32,872 bases of DNA from Chloroflexota bacterium (GCA_021813655.1 JAKAJU010000049.1:1-32872), one strand, 5' to 3'. Positions 8,001 through 15,888 are shown, counted from the first letter of the stretch. Program-made: numbers and translations. Notes: generated from the letters alone by a model not told the origin.

Positions 8001-8612
8001 CGAGGAATCGGGGCTCTCGGAGTACACGACGCCGGTGCCGCCGTCGTTGGCCTCGCCCCCGTTCGGGCCGGGGACGTCGTCCTCGAGGTAGCGCGTCGTG
8101 GGACCGTCGCGGACGATGAACCGGTAGCGATACAGGTCTGGCTGCGCCGGCGTGGCGAGCGTCGCCTCCCAGTAGTCGTAGCCGTGCTCGCCTCCGGTCC
8201 TGTCGGTCGCCACGACCTTCATCGGGATGAGGACCTGGACCGCCGCGTTCTCGTCCCAGACGCGCACCGTCGCGTCGGTGAGATCCCCTGCCCCCGCCCG
8301 GATGCGCAGGGTGACCGCGGTGCCGGCCGGGACGGCGCCGCCCGGCGAGCGATAGAGGTCCGATCGGCTGTCGTGGTAGAGGTTGGCCTCGCTGATCGTG
8401 CCGTCGACCGCGAGCGGCGGGAGGTCGGGCGTCATCGCGACGAGCGCGACCGACGGGCTGGGGACGAGGGTCGGCGCGGCCGGCGTCGCCGCCGACGGAC
8501 TCGGCGTGGGGCCGGGCGAGCACGCGGCGAGGATCGATGCGACAGCCGCCGCCGCGATCGCGGCACGGTGCCGGGCACCAGGGCTGGTGATCCGCCGCGT
8601 CGTTGCCCTCAT
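5052..8612 (-). CDS. Secreted GH13 alpha-amylase/pullulanase-type lipoprotein with FN3 and starch-binding domains
   Basis: 1186 residues. Lipoprotein signal with the lipobox ILAAC (Cys31) and a Ser/Pro linker. An N-terminal Ig-like domain (about 65-205) resembles CBM34. The GH13 barrel has its four regions: DGVFNH (about 365), GWRLDVMDN with the nucleophile Asp (about 467), LGETW with the acid Glu (about 497), and VDSHDT (about 571). A beta-sandwich, an FN3 domain (about 767-856), an insert of unknown fold, a second FN3 (about 982-1073) and a C-terminal CBM20/48-like starch-binding domain (FIAGDFQGWNPGKTPM) follow. It should be tethered outside the cell and cut starch, glycogen or pullulan. 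Subfamily is uncertain (GH13_20-like). AGGAGG 9 nt before the ATG sets the start. It lies 90 nt downstream of a cytoplasmic GH13 gene on the same strand. Confidence 0.9.
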   Translation of the reverse strand: MRATTRRITSPGARHRAAIAAAAVASILAACSPGPTPSPSAATPAAPTLVPSPSVALVAMTPDLPPLAVDGTISEANLYHDSRSDLYRSPGGAVPAGTAVTLRIRAGAGDLTDATVRVWDENAAVQVLIPMKVVATDRTGGEHGYDYWEATLATPAQPDLYRYRFIVRDGPTTRYLEDDVPGPNGGEANDGGTGVVYSESPDSSWEIAAYKPGFATPDWTHGAVVYQVFPDRFFNGDPSNDPSPTATPGTSGADVYRQPTDYGMPIVAKKWTELPEGYCRAYKGVTCTEIPKGRDYFGGDLDGITAKLDDLRDLGVTVLYVNPIFAASSNHRYDTLDYRYVDPGLGTRADFDALVAAAKARGIRVVLDGVFNHVSSSSPYFDRLRQYEAVGACESADSPYRSWFTFRKPDANEPSPCAPSTPGGDDTYYVGWFGFDTIPELVESPDTNAVFVASTGVVPTWLTAGASGWRLDVMDNLSHGLVKAIRAAAKKVDEDALVLGETWGDASRWLLGNEADSVMNYRFRRAVIGLVNGPTDDLDGRIAGLTPSAFASRMSGVMEEYPEPAWSSLLNLVDSHDTTRILWTLTPGAENEAAKTDPTALAAGKAKLRQVAALQLTWPGMASIYYGDEVGLTGQDDPDDRRTYPWDGQDTELRDWYRLIANLRGRLDALKTGDLRFLLADDAAGTLAFGRRTATQAAVTALNLSDAEETVTIPVAGYIPDGAVLDSAFDGVAATVAGGSLTVTLPARGSALLVTRPGVDLVGPAAPAGLVAAASPASVALSWTSVDGAAGYRVLRSILPGGYEPIGTTGEAAFSDASARPGTTWHYVVEALDAAGNAGERSADVAALPQLTVADARLDGPAMISQPLSATGAGAPVGVLVTVPGVTGGQAPAVGIRVQLGFGPTGSDPTGDGWTWTRAAWDGPADGADRYVGGVRPEATGTYDVAGRVSTDGGGRWTYALRSAAPNAPGDGVALTAVPGADSQAPPAPTGVTVSASSDTSVTLTWDPVAAPDLLRYQVSRSGTAGGPYAPVGTTIEPTFTDDAVSKGATYYYVVAAQDTSYNVSPDSAEIASAAQARPVTVTFRVTVPKDTPNDAAVFIAGDFQGWNPGKTPMRRAADGTWEIELPFTEGQALQYKYTRGSWEAVEKDAGCGEIPNRTLTVTYGTDGTMLVTDEAAKWRDIARCG

Positions 8613-8702
8613 CGTCGTGGTCCTCCTCGGGGCGCCTCCGGCGCTCCGGTGCGTGCGCGTGTCGTACGCGACGTCCGCGTCGCGCGTCGGGCGATCGATC
8701 GT

Positions 8703-10253
8703 TCAGCGGGCCCGCAGGACTCGCGCGGATCGCGGTGCGAGACCGACGGAGGCGGTGCCGCCTGTGACCACGACCGCGTCGCCGGGTCCCCACGACCAGC
8801 CGTCCCACGTGACCGGTTCCAGGGTCCGCCCGTCGAGCGCCGGGACGGTAAGCCTCAGGTCCGCGGGGGCGTCCCCGGCGTTGATGCATACGACGAACGC
8901 GTCGCTCTCGTCGCTGCGGACGTAGGCCGCCGCCATCCCGGAGGCGCCGGCCCCGGTGAACGCACCACGCCGGATGGCGCGGTGGGTGTGGCGGAGCGCG
9001 ACGGCGCCCCGGTAGAAGTCGAGGAGCCCCCGATCCCACGTCTCCGGACGGTCCCACGGGAACGCGCCGCGCGACGCGGGGTCGTGCTCCCCCGACATCC
9101 CGACCTCGTCTCCGTAGTAGATGCAGGGCGCCCCACCCACGGTGAGGAGGACGAGGGCCGTCAGGCGCATGCCGTCCGTGTCCCCGGCGCACATCGAGAG
9201 CAGGCGCGGCGTGTCGTGCGTGTCGATGAGATTCATCTGGACCGCGTTGACCGCGGGGTCGTACGCGTGGAGGGCATGGTCCAGGCGGGCAAGGAAGCTC
9301 GGGCCGTCGTCGACGCGGACGTTCGCGCCGACCTCGCTGTGCTGCCGGATCACGCGCTCGTCGCGATGCGCTCCCGCGCAGAAGGAGAGGGCCGCGAATC
9401 CGACCGGGTAGCCCATGTACGCGTCGAACTGGTCACCCTTGAGCCAGCGGTGGTCCTCGTGCCAGATCTCGGCGACGATGTACGCCTCCGGGTCGATCGC
9501 CTTGACGCGGCGGCGGAACTCGCGCCAGAACGCGTCGTCGTCGATCTCTGCGGCCACGTCGAGCCGCCATCCGTCGGCCCCGAAGCGGATCCAGTGCTCG
9601 GCGACCCCGAAGAGATACTCGCGGACCCGGGGGTTGTCCGTGTTCAGCTTCGGGAGCGCGGGCAGGTCCCACCAGGCGCGGTAGCCGAGCGACGAGATCG
9701 ACTCGCTCCCGAAGTGGTCGAGGCCGTTCGCCCCCTCGGCGGCGTGCCGCAGGGGCTCGTTCGGGTACGCGCGCAGGGGCCGGCCGGCGGCGAGCGCTTC
9801 GCGGTCCACGTAGAACCAGTCGACGTACGGCGACCCCAGGCCGCACTCGAGGACGTGGTTGAACGGCCAGAAGCCGCGGCTCGCGTGGTTGAAGACGCCA
9901 TCGAGGACGACGCGCATCCCGCGGCCGTGCGCGGCGTCGATGAGCGCGCGCAGCGCCTCATTGCCGCCGAGCAGCGGATCCACCGCGTAGTAGTCGTAGG
10001 TGTGGTACCGGTGGTTCGACGCCGAGGCGAACACCGGGTTGAGATACAGGGCAGTCACGCCGAGGCTCGCGAGGTGGTCGAGGTGCTCGATGACGCCGTA
10101 GAGGTCGCCGCCCTTGAACCCGTGGCTGGTCGGCGGGGTATCCCACGGCTCGAGGGGCCCGGGAGCCTCCACGCGCCCACTCCGCGCGTACCTGTCCGGG
10201 AAGATCTGATAGAAGACGGCGTCCCGGACCCACTCCGGGGTGACGATCGACAT
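8703..10253 (-). CDS. Cytoplasmic GH13 enzyme (neopullulanase / cyclomaltodextrinase-like)
   Basis: 516 residues, no signal peptide. It starts directly with the barrel (VRDAVFYQIFPDRYARSG). GH13 regions: DGVFNH (about 115), GWRLDVAAE (about 227, nucleophile Asp), VAEIWHED (about 259, acid Glu), IDTHDT (about 342). IYYGDEVGMSGEHDP is the usual loop of the neopullulanase/cyclomaltodextrinase/maltogenic amylase group. Unlike typical GH13_20 enzymes it lacks an N-terminal CBM34 domain. It probably hydrolyses imported maltodextrins to maltose and glucose. GAGGT lies 5-6 nt before ATG 10253. It is the first gene of a likely operon with the secreted amylase, the two enzymes acting inside and outside the cell. 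Confidence 0.88.
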   Translation of the reverse strand: MSIVTPEWVRDAVFYQIFPDRYARSGRVEAPGPLEPWDTPPTSHGFKGGDLYGVIEHLDHLASLGVTALYLNPVFASASNHRYHTYDYYAVDPLLGGNEALRALIDAAHGRGMRVVLDGVFNHASRGFWPFNHVLECGLGSPYVDWFYVDREALAAGRPLRAYPNEPLRHAAEGANGLDHFGSESISSLGYRAWWDLPALPKLNTDNPRVREYLFGVAEHWIRFGADGWRLDVAAEIDDDAFWREFRRRVKAIDPEAYIVAEIWHEDHRWLKGDQFDAYMGYPVGFAALSFCAGAHRDERVIRQHSEVGANVRVDDGPSFLARLDHALHAYDPAVNAVQMNLIDTHDTPRLLSMCAGDTDGMRLTALVLLTVGGAPCIYYGDEVGMSGEHDPASRGAFPWDRPETWDRGLLDFYRGAVALRHTHRAIRRGAFTGAGASGMAAAYVRSDESDAFVVCINAGDAPADLRLTVPALDGRTLEPVTWDGWSWGPGDAVVVTGGTASVGLAPRSARVLRAR

Positions 10254-10409
10254 GCGGCGACCTCAGATGGCGAAGGGCGGCCCGGACCGGGCGTGGGGAG
10301 CGAGCCAGGCGCGGCCGGGGCTCGCGCGGTGGAGCACGGCGTTCCCGGTCCTACCCGGGCGTAGCATGGTCATCGGTCGGCGATCCGCGACGCGGTCGGG
10401 AGGCGGGGG

Positions 10410-10895
10410 GTGGGCGAGAAGGTCCGGGACATCGATCCGCCGCCATCCGCGACGGACGGGGATGACATCACGCTCGATGGGCGCGGCGTGCGCGAGCTCG
10501 AGCTGCCGGCCGCCCGGGACCTCGGGCCCAACGGTGACGGCGTGCTCGACATCCTGCGGCGGACCGCACGCCTCACGCCGGCGGAGGGCCGCGCGATCGA
10601 GGCCGAGTCCGACTGGCGCTGGTGGTCGGTCACGCCGCTCGTCGGGACGACGGTCGCCGCCGCGCAGGCGCGCGCGATCGTCGTCGGCAGGAGCGCCGGC
10701 CGCGGCGCCGCGATCGCGACGCTCGACAAGGCGATCCACCGGGCGCTGGCGTTCCGAGATCCCGGCGGCCGTGAGTCGACGCGGCTCGCCGCATGCGTCC
10801 GGGCCGCCGGCCTGGCGGCGCTCGTGTGCGACCTCATCGAGCCCGAGACGTTCCTCACGCTGTCCGGTCCCTGGCGCGCGGTGATGCACCGCTGA
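10410..10895 (+). CDS. Uncharacterised alanine-rich protein
   Basis: 161 residues, no membrane or signal segment. The N-terminal third is acidic (GEKVRDIDPPPSATDGDD). The rest is helical and Ala-rich (VAAAQARAIVVGRSAGRG), ending AALVCDLIEPETFLTLSGPWRAVMHR. The ending, and LTPAEGRAIEAESDWRWW earlier, recall actinobacterial Ala-rich hypotheticals that end in a xLYGPWRxVxG-like motif. I am not sure of this link. GGGAGG lies 6 nt before GTG 10410. A TAGCAT box at 10361-10366 could be its promoter. It is inserted on the opposite strand between the amylase genes and the maltodextrin transporter. Confidence 0.6.
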   Translation: MGEKVRDIDPPPSATDGDDITLDGRGVRELELPAARDLGPNGDGVLDILRRTARLTPAEGRAIEAESDWRWWSVTPLVGTTVAAAQARAIVVGRSAGRGAAIATLDKAIHRALAFRDPGGRESTRLAACVRAAGLAALVCDLIEPETFLTLSGPWRAVMHR

Positions 10896-10900
10896 ACGCG

Positions 10901-10916
10901 GGGTGCCGAGGCACCC
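10901..10916. terminator. Hairpin between convergent genes
   Basis: Stem GGGTGC/GCACCC, loop CGAG, in the 44-nt gap between the Ala-rich gene (plus) and malG (minus). Its position suits a two-way terminator. The stem is only 6 bp and no T tract is present. Confidence 0.4.
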
Positions 10917-10939
10917 GGCGGGGCCGTGTCATCGGCTCC

Positions 10940-11860
10940 CTAGCCCTTCACGCCGCCGAGCGTGAGGCCCGAGATGAGCCACTTCGACGAGTACACGAAG
11001 AGGATCACGACCGGGATGCTGATGAGGATCGAGGCTGCCGCGAGCAGCGACCACTCGGTGATGAACTGCTGCTGGAAGCGCTGGATCCCCAGTGGCCAGG
11101 TGAGGAGGTCCTCCCGCGAGCCGATCATGACGCTGGCCATGAAGTACTCGCTCCAGGCTGCGAGGAAGTTGAGGAGGAAGACGATCGCGAGGGCCGGCAG
11201 CGACAGCGGCAGGAGCACCTTGTAGAACGACTGGAGCTCGGAGCAGCCGTCGATCCGGGCGGCCTCCTCCAGGTCGAACGGGATCGTGTCGTAGTACCCC
11301 TTGAGGATCCACGTGCTGAACGGGATCGAGGTCACCGAGTACGCGATGACGAGGCCGCGGTACGTGTTGGTCAGGCCGAGCTGGACCGCGATCAGGTAGA
11401 TCGGAACCAGGAGCATGAGCCCCGGGATCATCTGCGTCGCGAAGAGGAACGTGAGGCCGCTGCTCCGCCCGCGGAACCTGTACCGCGAGAACGCGTACGC
11501 CGAGGTCGCCGCGAAGATCAGGCCGATCGACGCCGTCCCGAGGGTGATGATCAGGCTGTTGAACAGCCACTGGAGCGTCTCCTGCTTGAACAGGACGTTG
11601 TAGAAGGCCTCGAACGTCGCGTTCGGCGGGATGATCGAGAACTGCGGGTCGAGGAGCTTGTCGCCCGGGCGCAGGGCGACCCCGAAGACGCGGATCGCCG
11701 GGAAGACCGCGATGATCGAGAAGATGATCAGGATCACGTGGACGAGGAGGCGCTTGCCGGGCGCGTCCTTCCCGCGCGGGGCGTCCGTGAAGAGCCGGTG
11801 GTAGAGGGACCGCGACGACTTGGCCGACGTGGTGTGCGTGGTCGCGCTCGCGCCGGCCAT
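10940..11860 (-). CDS. malG: Maltodextrin ABC transporter permease MalG-like
   Basis: 306 residues, six predicted membrane segments. The permease EAA loop EAARIDGCSELQSFYKVLLPLSLP (about residues 200-223) docks the ATPase. The N-terminus before TM1 is longer and Ser/Thr-rich. ATG 11860 overlaps the malF stop codon by one base (TGATG), indicating translational coupling. With MalF it forms the membrane channel for a MalE-delivered sugar. The CUT1 family is clear. The exact sugar (maltodextrin rather than another oligosaccharide) is inferred from the flanking GH13 genes. No ATPase follows: the next gene is convergent. Confidence 0.88.
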   Translation of the reverse strand: MAGASATTHTTSAKSSRSLYHRLFTDAPRGKDAPGKRLLVHVILIIFSIIAVFPAIRVFGVALRPGDKLLDPQFSIIPPNATFEAFYNVLFKQETLQWLFNSLIITLGTASIGLIFAATSAYAFSRYRFRGRSSGLTFLFATQMIPGLMLLVPIYLIAVQLGLTNTYRGLVIAYSVTSIPFSTWILKGYYDTIPFDLEEAARIDGCSELQSFYKVLLPLSLPALAIVFLLNFLAAWSEYFMASVMIGSREDLLTWPLGIQRFQQQFITEWSLLAAASILISIPVVILFVYSSKWLISGLTLGGVKG

Positions 11861-12891
11861 CAGTAGGCCTCCTTCAGGACGTTCGTCCGGCGGACGTAGA
11901 AGATCGTGAACACCAGCAGGATCGCGAAGATGACGAACGCGAGGGCAGCCGCGAACCCGTACCGGCTGTACTGGAAGGCCGCCCGGTAGAGGGCGGTCAC
12001 CAGGATGTCGCTCGTCTCGAGCTCGTTCTGGTTGATGAAGAACGGCACGAGGATGTTGTTGAACGTGAGGAAGATGCCGAGGAGGATCGCGGGGACCATC
12101 ACCGGCCGGAGCAGCGGGAGCGTGATGTTGCGGAACTGCGCCCACCAGCCCGCGCCATCGATCTCGGCGGCCTCGTAGTACTCGTGGGAGATCGACTGGA
12201 GCCCGCCGAGGGTGATGACCATCATGAACGGGATCCCGAGCCAGACGTTCGTGATGATCATGGCCGCGAAGTTCCAGAACGGGTCGGTCAGCCATGAGAT
12301 CGGGGCGATCCCGATCATCCCGAGCAGCTGGTTCACCGCCCCGTACTCGTTGTTGTACTCGGTCCGCCAGATCTGGAGAGAGATCAGGGACGGGATCGCC
12401 CAGGGCAGGATGAGCATCGCCCGGTAGAGGTTGCGACCGCGCATCGTCCGGTTGAGGAGGAGCGCGAGCCCGATCCCGATCGTGACCGTGATGACGACGT
12501 TGATGGCCGTCCAGATCAGCGTCTGCAGGAAGAGCTGGTAGAAGCCGGTCTCCTTGAGCACGGGACCGGTGAGGACGTTGATGTAGTTCTGGAACCCCAC
12601 GAACAGGTTCTTCTCGCCCGTCAGGCCGAGGAGGCCCGGGTTGTAGAAGTTCCGGATGCTCATCTTCGTGAAGGAGACGTTGAGCTCCCACAGCAGCGGG
12701 TAGACGTAGAGCAGCCCGATGCCGACGACCACCGGAGCGACGAAGAGGATCGGAAGAGAGAGCTTCGACTTCCGCCAGCGGACGAAGATGACGTAGAGGA
12801 CGAGCTCGAGGACGGCGACGATGGCCGCCATGAACGCGATCGTGAGCGCGACCTCGCCCAGTGCGCCCACCGCGTGCCTCACGTCGAACAC
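11860..12891 (-). CDS. malF: Maltodextrin ABC transporter permease MalF-like
   Basis: 343 residues with about seven hydrophobic segments: an extra N-terminal one (VALTIAFMAAIVAVLELVLY), then six in the usual core. It carries the EAA loop EAAEIDGAGWWAQFRNITLPLLRP. It lacks the large periplasmic insert of E. coli MalF, as in Gram-positive-type CUT1 permeases. GTG 12891 is preceded by GGGAGG at 5 nt. Its stop overlaps the malG start (TGATG). It lies 166 nt downstream of malE, separated by a perfect 13-bp hairpin that probably lets malE be expressed above the permeases. Confidence 0.88.
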   Translation of the reverse strand: MFDVRHAVGALGEVALTIAFMAAIVAVLELVLYVIFVRWRKSKLSLPILFVAPVVVGIGLLYVYPLLWELNVSFTKMSIRNFYNPGLLGLTGEKNLFVGFQNYINVLTGPVLKETGFYQLFLQTLIWTAINVVITVTIGIGLALLLNRTMRGRNLYRAMLILPWAIPSLISLQIWRTEYNNEYGAVNQLLGMIGIAPISWLTDPFWNFAAMIITNVWLGIPFMMVITLGGLQSISHEYYEAAEIDGAGWWAQFRNITLPLLRPVMVPAILLGIFLTFNNILVPFFINQNELETSDILVTALYRAAFQYSRYGFAAALAFVIFAILLVFTIFYVRRTNVLKEAY

Positions 12892-13008
12892 GTGCGCCTC
12901 CCTCGTGTCCTCGGGATCGTCCCTCGCCGCGAGCCGGCCCGCCGCCGGACCGCAACGTCCAGCCTACGCGACCGCCACCGGCTGCCGAAAGGTGTCGCAG
13001 GAAGAAGG

Positions 13009-13037
13009 GCGCCCCGGCCCGTGACGGGCCGGGGCGC
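13009..13037 (-). terminator. malE-malF intercistronic hairpin
   Basis: A perfect 13-bp stem (GCGCCCCGGCCCG / CGGGCCGGGGCGC) with a 3-nt loop, starting 20 nt after the malE stop. On the minus strand it is followed by CCTTCTTCC rather than a true T run, so it is likely a partial terminator or 3' mRNA stabiliser. It would raise binding-protein levels over the membrane components, as the malE-malF REP hairpins do in E. coli. Confidence 0.7.
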
Positions 13038-13057
13038 ACCGCTAGCTCAGGGGTTCG

Positions 13058-14419
13058 TCACTCCGCGGCGCACTCGCCGCCTGGCGCGACGCCCGCGTCG
13101 GCGGACTTCTGCATCGCAGCGGCGACAGCGGTCGGATCCGTGCCCTTGCCGAACATGTCGCGGATGCCGTTCGTCATCGAGTCGAAGACGCAGCGCATCT
13201 CGAGGTTCGTCGGCTGCGGGATGCCGAGCTTCACGGCTGCGGCCGCACCGTTGAGGAGCGGGTCGCCCGTGACGATCGGATCCGCGATCGCCGTCAGGAG
13301 CGCGGGGAGCCGAGCGAGGTCCTTCACCATCTGGATCTGGTTCTCCTGGTTGGTCGACCAGGAGATGTAGTCGAGCACGACGCACTGCTTGTTCGCGTCG
13401 GTGCCGACGTTCTTCGGGACCATGTAGAAGGCGCCGGCCGTGTAGGGCTTGGGATCGCTGGCGCCCGTGATCTTCGGGATCGGGCCAACGCCGAGCTTGT
13501 CGCCGAGAGCCTTCTTGTAGTCGCCCATCGCCCAGTCGCCGTTGATGATCATGGCGGCGGTGGCGTCCTTGAACATGCCGTCGGCGACGTTGTAGTCGGC
13601 TTCCTTCGGCATGATCTTGTCCGTGAACTTCCAGTCGTACAGGAGCTGGAGGGCGGCCTTCATCTCGGGCGTGTCGAGGGTCGGGGTCTTGCCGTCAGCT
13701 GCGAAGACGCTGCCGTTCTCGCCGCCGAGGAAGGGCACGAGCCAGAAGGACTCGGTCTGGTTGAAGACGAGACCGTACTTCTTGGCGCCGTCGGTGAGCT
13801 CCTTCGCCTTCGCGACGAGGGCGTCGGTGTCGGCGGGCGCAGTGTCGCCGACGAGGCTCTTGTTCCAGTAGAGCATGAGCTGGTTGCCGTACGAGATCGG
13901 CACGCCCCACGTCTTGCCGTCGGCCTGGACCGCGGCGACCGCGTTCGGCAGGTAGACGGAGGTGTCGACGAGGCCGTCGAGCGGCATGATCAGGTTGGCG
14001 GCCGTGAACGGACCGACGTGGTCGGCGACGGTCCAGAGGAGATCCGGCTGGCTGCCGGCGAGGCTGGCCGTCTGGAAGTCCTGGCGGAGCGCCTCGACGT
14101 CCTTGTTCACGACGTCGAAGGTGACGTTCGGGTGGGCCGCGGTGTACGCGGCCGTCTGGTTCTTGATGTAGGTGAGGTTGACGTCACCCTCCTTCGTCCA
14201 GAAGGTGATCTTCACGGGGTCCGTGGCACAGGCCGCGGCGGACGGCGACGGCGCCTCGGTGGCGGGCGCAGCCGTCACCTCGGTCGTCGGGGCCGTGGTG
14301 GCAGCGACGGTCGGGGCGGTCGTCGCGCTGGCCGACGGCGATGGCGACGCGCCGCTGCTGCACGCAGCGGCGACGATCGCGACGGCCGCGAACGCTGTCG
14401 CGAGCTTCATCGATCGCAT
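13058..14419 (-). CDS. malE: Maltodextrin ABC transporter substrate-binding lipoprotein MalE-like
   Basis: 453 residues. Signal peptide with the lipobox VAAAC (Cys20), then a ~45-residue Ser/Thr/Pro/Ala linker, then an SBP_bac family 1 protein from DPVKITFWTKEGD. Typical markers are the WGVPISYGNQLMLYWNKSL segment and MIINGDWAMGDYKKAL. As a membrane-tethered binding protein it delivers sugars to MalFG. I used ATG 14419 (MRSMKLATAF). A GAGGAG lies 11 nt upstream of it, and the second Met, 9 nt later, is less well placed. The Thr-rich linker resembles the O-glycosylated linkers known from other bacterial lipoproteins. Specificity is inferred from the neighbouring amylase genes. Confidence 0.9.
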   Translation of the reverse strand: MRSMKLATAFAAVAIVAAACSSGASPSPSASATTAPTVAATTAPTTEVTAAPATEAPSPSAAACATDPVKITFWTKEGDVNLTYIKNQTAAYTAAHPNVTFDVVNKDVEALRQDFQTASLAGSQPDLLWTVADHVGPFTAANLIMPLDGLVDTSVYLPNAVAAVQADGKTWGVPISYGNQLMLYWNKSLVGDTAPADTDALVAKAKELTDGAKKYGLVFNQTESFWLVPFLGGENGSVFAADGKTPTLDTPEMKAALQLLYDWKFTDKIMPKEADYNVADGMFKDATAAMIINGDWAMGDYKKALGDKLGVGPIPKITGASDPKPYTAGAFYMVPKNVGTDANKQCVVLDYISWSTNQENQIQMVKDLARLPALLTAIADPIVTGDPLLNGAAAAVKLGIPQPTNLEMRCVFDSMTNGIRDMFGKGTDPTAVAAAMQKSADAGVAPGGECAAE

Positions 14420-14474
14420 CGGATCTGCTTCTCCTCTTCTGTGTCGAACGATCCCGGCCTCCGCCGGTCCTCCT

Positions 14475-14494
14475 CCGGCCGCTGTCGCGGCCGG
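14475..14494 (-). other. Hairpin in the malE leader
   Basis: Perfect 8-bp stem CCGGCCGC/GCGGCCGG with the loop TGTC, about 55 nt upstream of the malE start. It may be part of the leader or an mRNA processing site in the lacI-malE gap. No function can be assigned. Confidence 0.35.
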
Positions 14495-14550
14495 CTCACC
14501 TGGTCGCACGGCCGCGGGGACGCGCGGTCCGTCGTGGTGACGACGTACGT

Positions 14551-14568
14551 GGGTGGCTGGCGCCACCC
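14551..14568 (-). terminator. Hairpin just after the lacI stop
   Basis: Stem GGGTGGC/GCCACCC with the loop TGGC, beginning 2 nt past the regulator's stop codon. No T tract. It may attenuate read-through from the lacI promoter into malE. Confidence 0.4.
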
Positions 14569-14570
14569 GG

Positions 14571-15707
14571 TCAGCTCGCCGCGACACCCACCTCCTCCCG
14601 AAGGCTCGGAGCCGGGGCGGTCGTGCCGCGGACGATGAGTCGCGTTGGGAGCAGGACCTGCTCCGGTGCGGCGGGGTGCTGTTCGAGCTGGGCGAGCAGA
14701 AGCCGGACGGCCTCCTCGCCCTTGCGCCGGACGGGCTGGCGGATGGTGGTGAGCGGCGGGCTCGTGTACCGCGCCATGTCGATGTCGTCGAAGCCGACGA
14801 CCGAGAGGTCGCGGGGGATCGACAGGCCGAACTCCCCCGCGGCGTGCATGACCCCGATCGCCATCGCGTCGCTCATCGCGAGGATCGCGGTGGGGTGCAG
14901 GCCATCCTCCCAGGCGCGCCGGAAGCAGGCCATCCCACCTTCGATGCTCGCCGGCCCGACGAGGACTCGCTCGTCGACGAGGTCGATCCCGGCAGTTGCG
15001 AGAGCGTCTCGGTATGCGCCGAGGCGGCGGCCCATGACGCCGTCCGGGCTGTAGCTGGTCATCGGCGCCGGCGGCTCGACGCCGACCACGAGGATGTCCC
15101 GGTGACCGAGGCCCGCGATGTGCTCGGCGGCGAGACGGGCGCCCGTCTCGTCGTCGACGAGGACGAAACCGTGCGCCGGGAACGCGGTGGAGTCGACGAG
15201 GATCGTGGGGAGGCCCGCCCGCCGAACCTGCTCGATCTCCGGGTGGCCCTCGGGAAGCCCCACGGCGACGAAGCCGTCCACCGTCGCACGACCGACCGCG
15301 CGGGCGAGCGACCCGTGGAGCGGGGAGACGAAGAGCAGGGCGTGGCCGGAGGACTCCGCCGCGGCCGCGACACCTTCGTTGAAGAGCCCGAAGAACGGGT
15401 TCGAGAAGACCACCGAGAGCGCCTGTGGCGTGAGGATGCCGATCGTGCCGGTCCGCCGCTGGGTCAGCATGCGGGCGACCGGGTGGGGGCGGTAGCCCAG
15501 CTCGTCCGCGACCTCGAGGATCCGCTCGGCCGTCTCGGGGTTGAGGCGCTGCGGGCTGTTGAATGCGAACGAGACGGCCGTCTTGCTTACGCCCGCGGCG
15601 TGCGCGACGTCCGCGATGCGCGGGCGCGTCGCGCGGGCGGCGCCGCCGGGATCCGTCAGCCCGACGCGGTCGGCGTTCGCGTCGCGAGCCTTCTCCGCCA
15701 CAGCCAC
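14571..15707 (-). CDS. LacI-family transcriptional regulator of the maltodextrin genes
   Basis: 378 residues. An N-terminal extension of about 29 residues precedes the helix-turn-helix RIADVAHAAGVSKTAVSFAF. The hinge helix is NPETAERILEVADELGYRPH. A periplasmic-binding-like sensor domain follows (GTIGILTP; VLVDDETGARLAAEHIAGLG; ILAMSDAMAIGVMHAAGEFG; SVVGFDDIDMARYTSPPLTT). These regulators bind palindromic operators and release on sugar binding. Two GTG codons compete: 15707 overlaps the GAGG ribosome site, while 15701 sits 5 nt after it and is the better start. Its promoter carries two AACCGGTT operators, so it should repress itself and perhaps malEFG downstream. Confidence 0.9.
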   Translation of the reverse strand: MAVAEKARDANADRVGLTDPGGAARATRPRIADVAHAAGVSKTAVSFAFNSPQRLNPETAERILEVADELGYRPHPVARMLTQRRTGTIGILTPQALSVVFSNPFFGLFNEGVAAAAESSGHALLFVSPLHGSLARAVGRATVDGFVAVGLPEGHPEIEQVRRAGLPTILVDSTAFPAHGFVLVDDETGARLAAEHIAGLGHRDILVVGVEPPAPMTSYSPDGVMGRRLGAYRDALATAGIDLVDERVLVGPASIEGGMACFRRAWEDGLHPTAILAMSDAMAIGVMHAAGEFGLSIPRDLSVVGFDDIDMARYTSPPLTTIRQPVRRKGEEAVRLLLAQLEQHPAAPEQVLLPTRLIVRGTTAPAPSLREEVGVAAS

Positions 15708-15865
15708 CTCGCGGTCCGTCCGGTCATGCGCCGGTCCGGCATCGTCACCGCTCGCCCGTCTCGCGGGCTCCTCCGTCGGGTCCTGACCCGCAGCGGCCGA
15801 CCGTGCTCCTCCGGATCGCCGCCGGCCGAACGCTCTCCCGCGAACGGTCGCCTGTGTCGGGGTGT

Positions 15866-15888
15866 GAACCGGTTTAGCAAACCGGTTT
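15866..15888. promoter_or_regulatory. Paired LacI-type operators
   Basis: Two palindromes, GAACCGGTTT at 15866-15875 and AAACCGGTTT at 15879-15888, with centres 13 bp apart. The CG-centred AAACCGGTTT form is typical of LacI-family operators. Site 2 covers the predicted transcription start of lacI, so bound regulator would block its own promoter. No third copy was seen elsewhere in the window by eye. Confidence 0.8.

Noticed and set aside
8808-8823. GACCGGTTCC near the end of the cytoplasmic GH13 gene as a LacI operator
   Set aside because: Only the right half fits AAACCGGTTT, and it lies inside a coding region away from any promoter.
4476-10364. A 1962-codon open frame on the plus strand, antisense to the two amylase genes
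   Set aside because: It is Arg/Val/Asp-rich with no domain, lies opposite two clear GH13 genes and reflects the lack of stop codons in GC-rich antisense frames.
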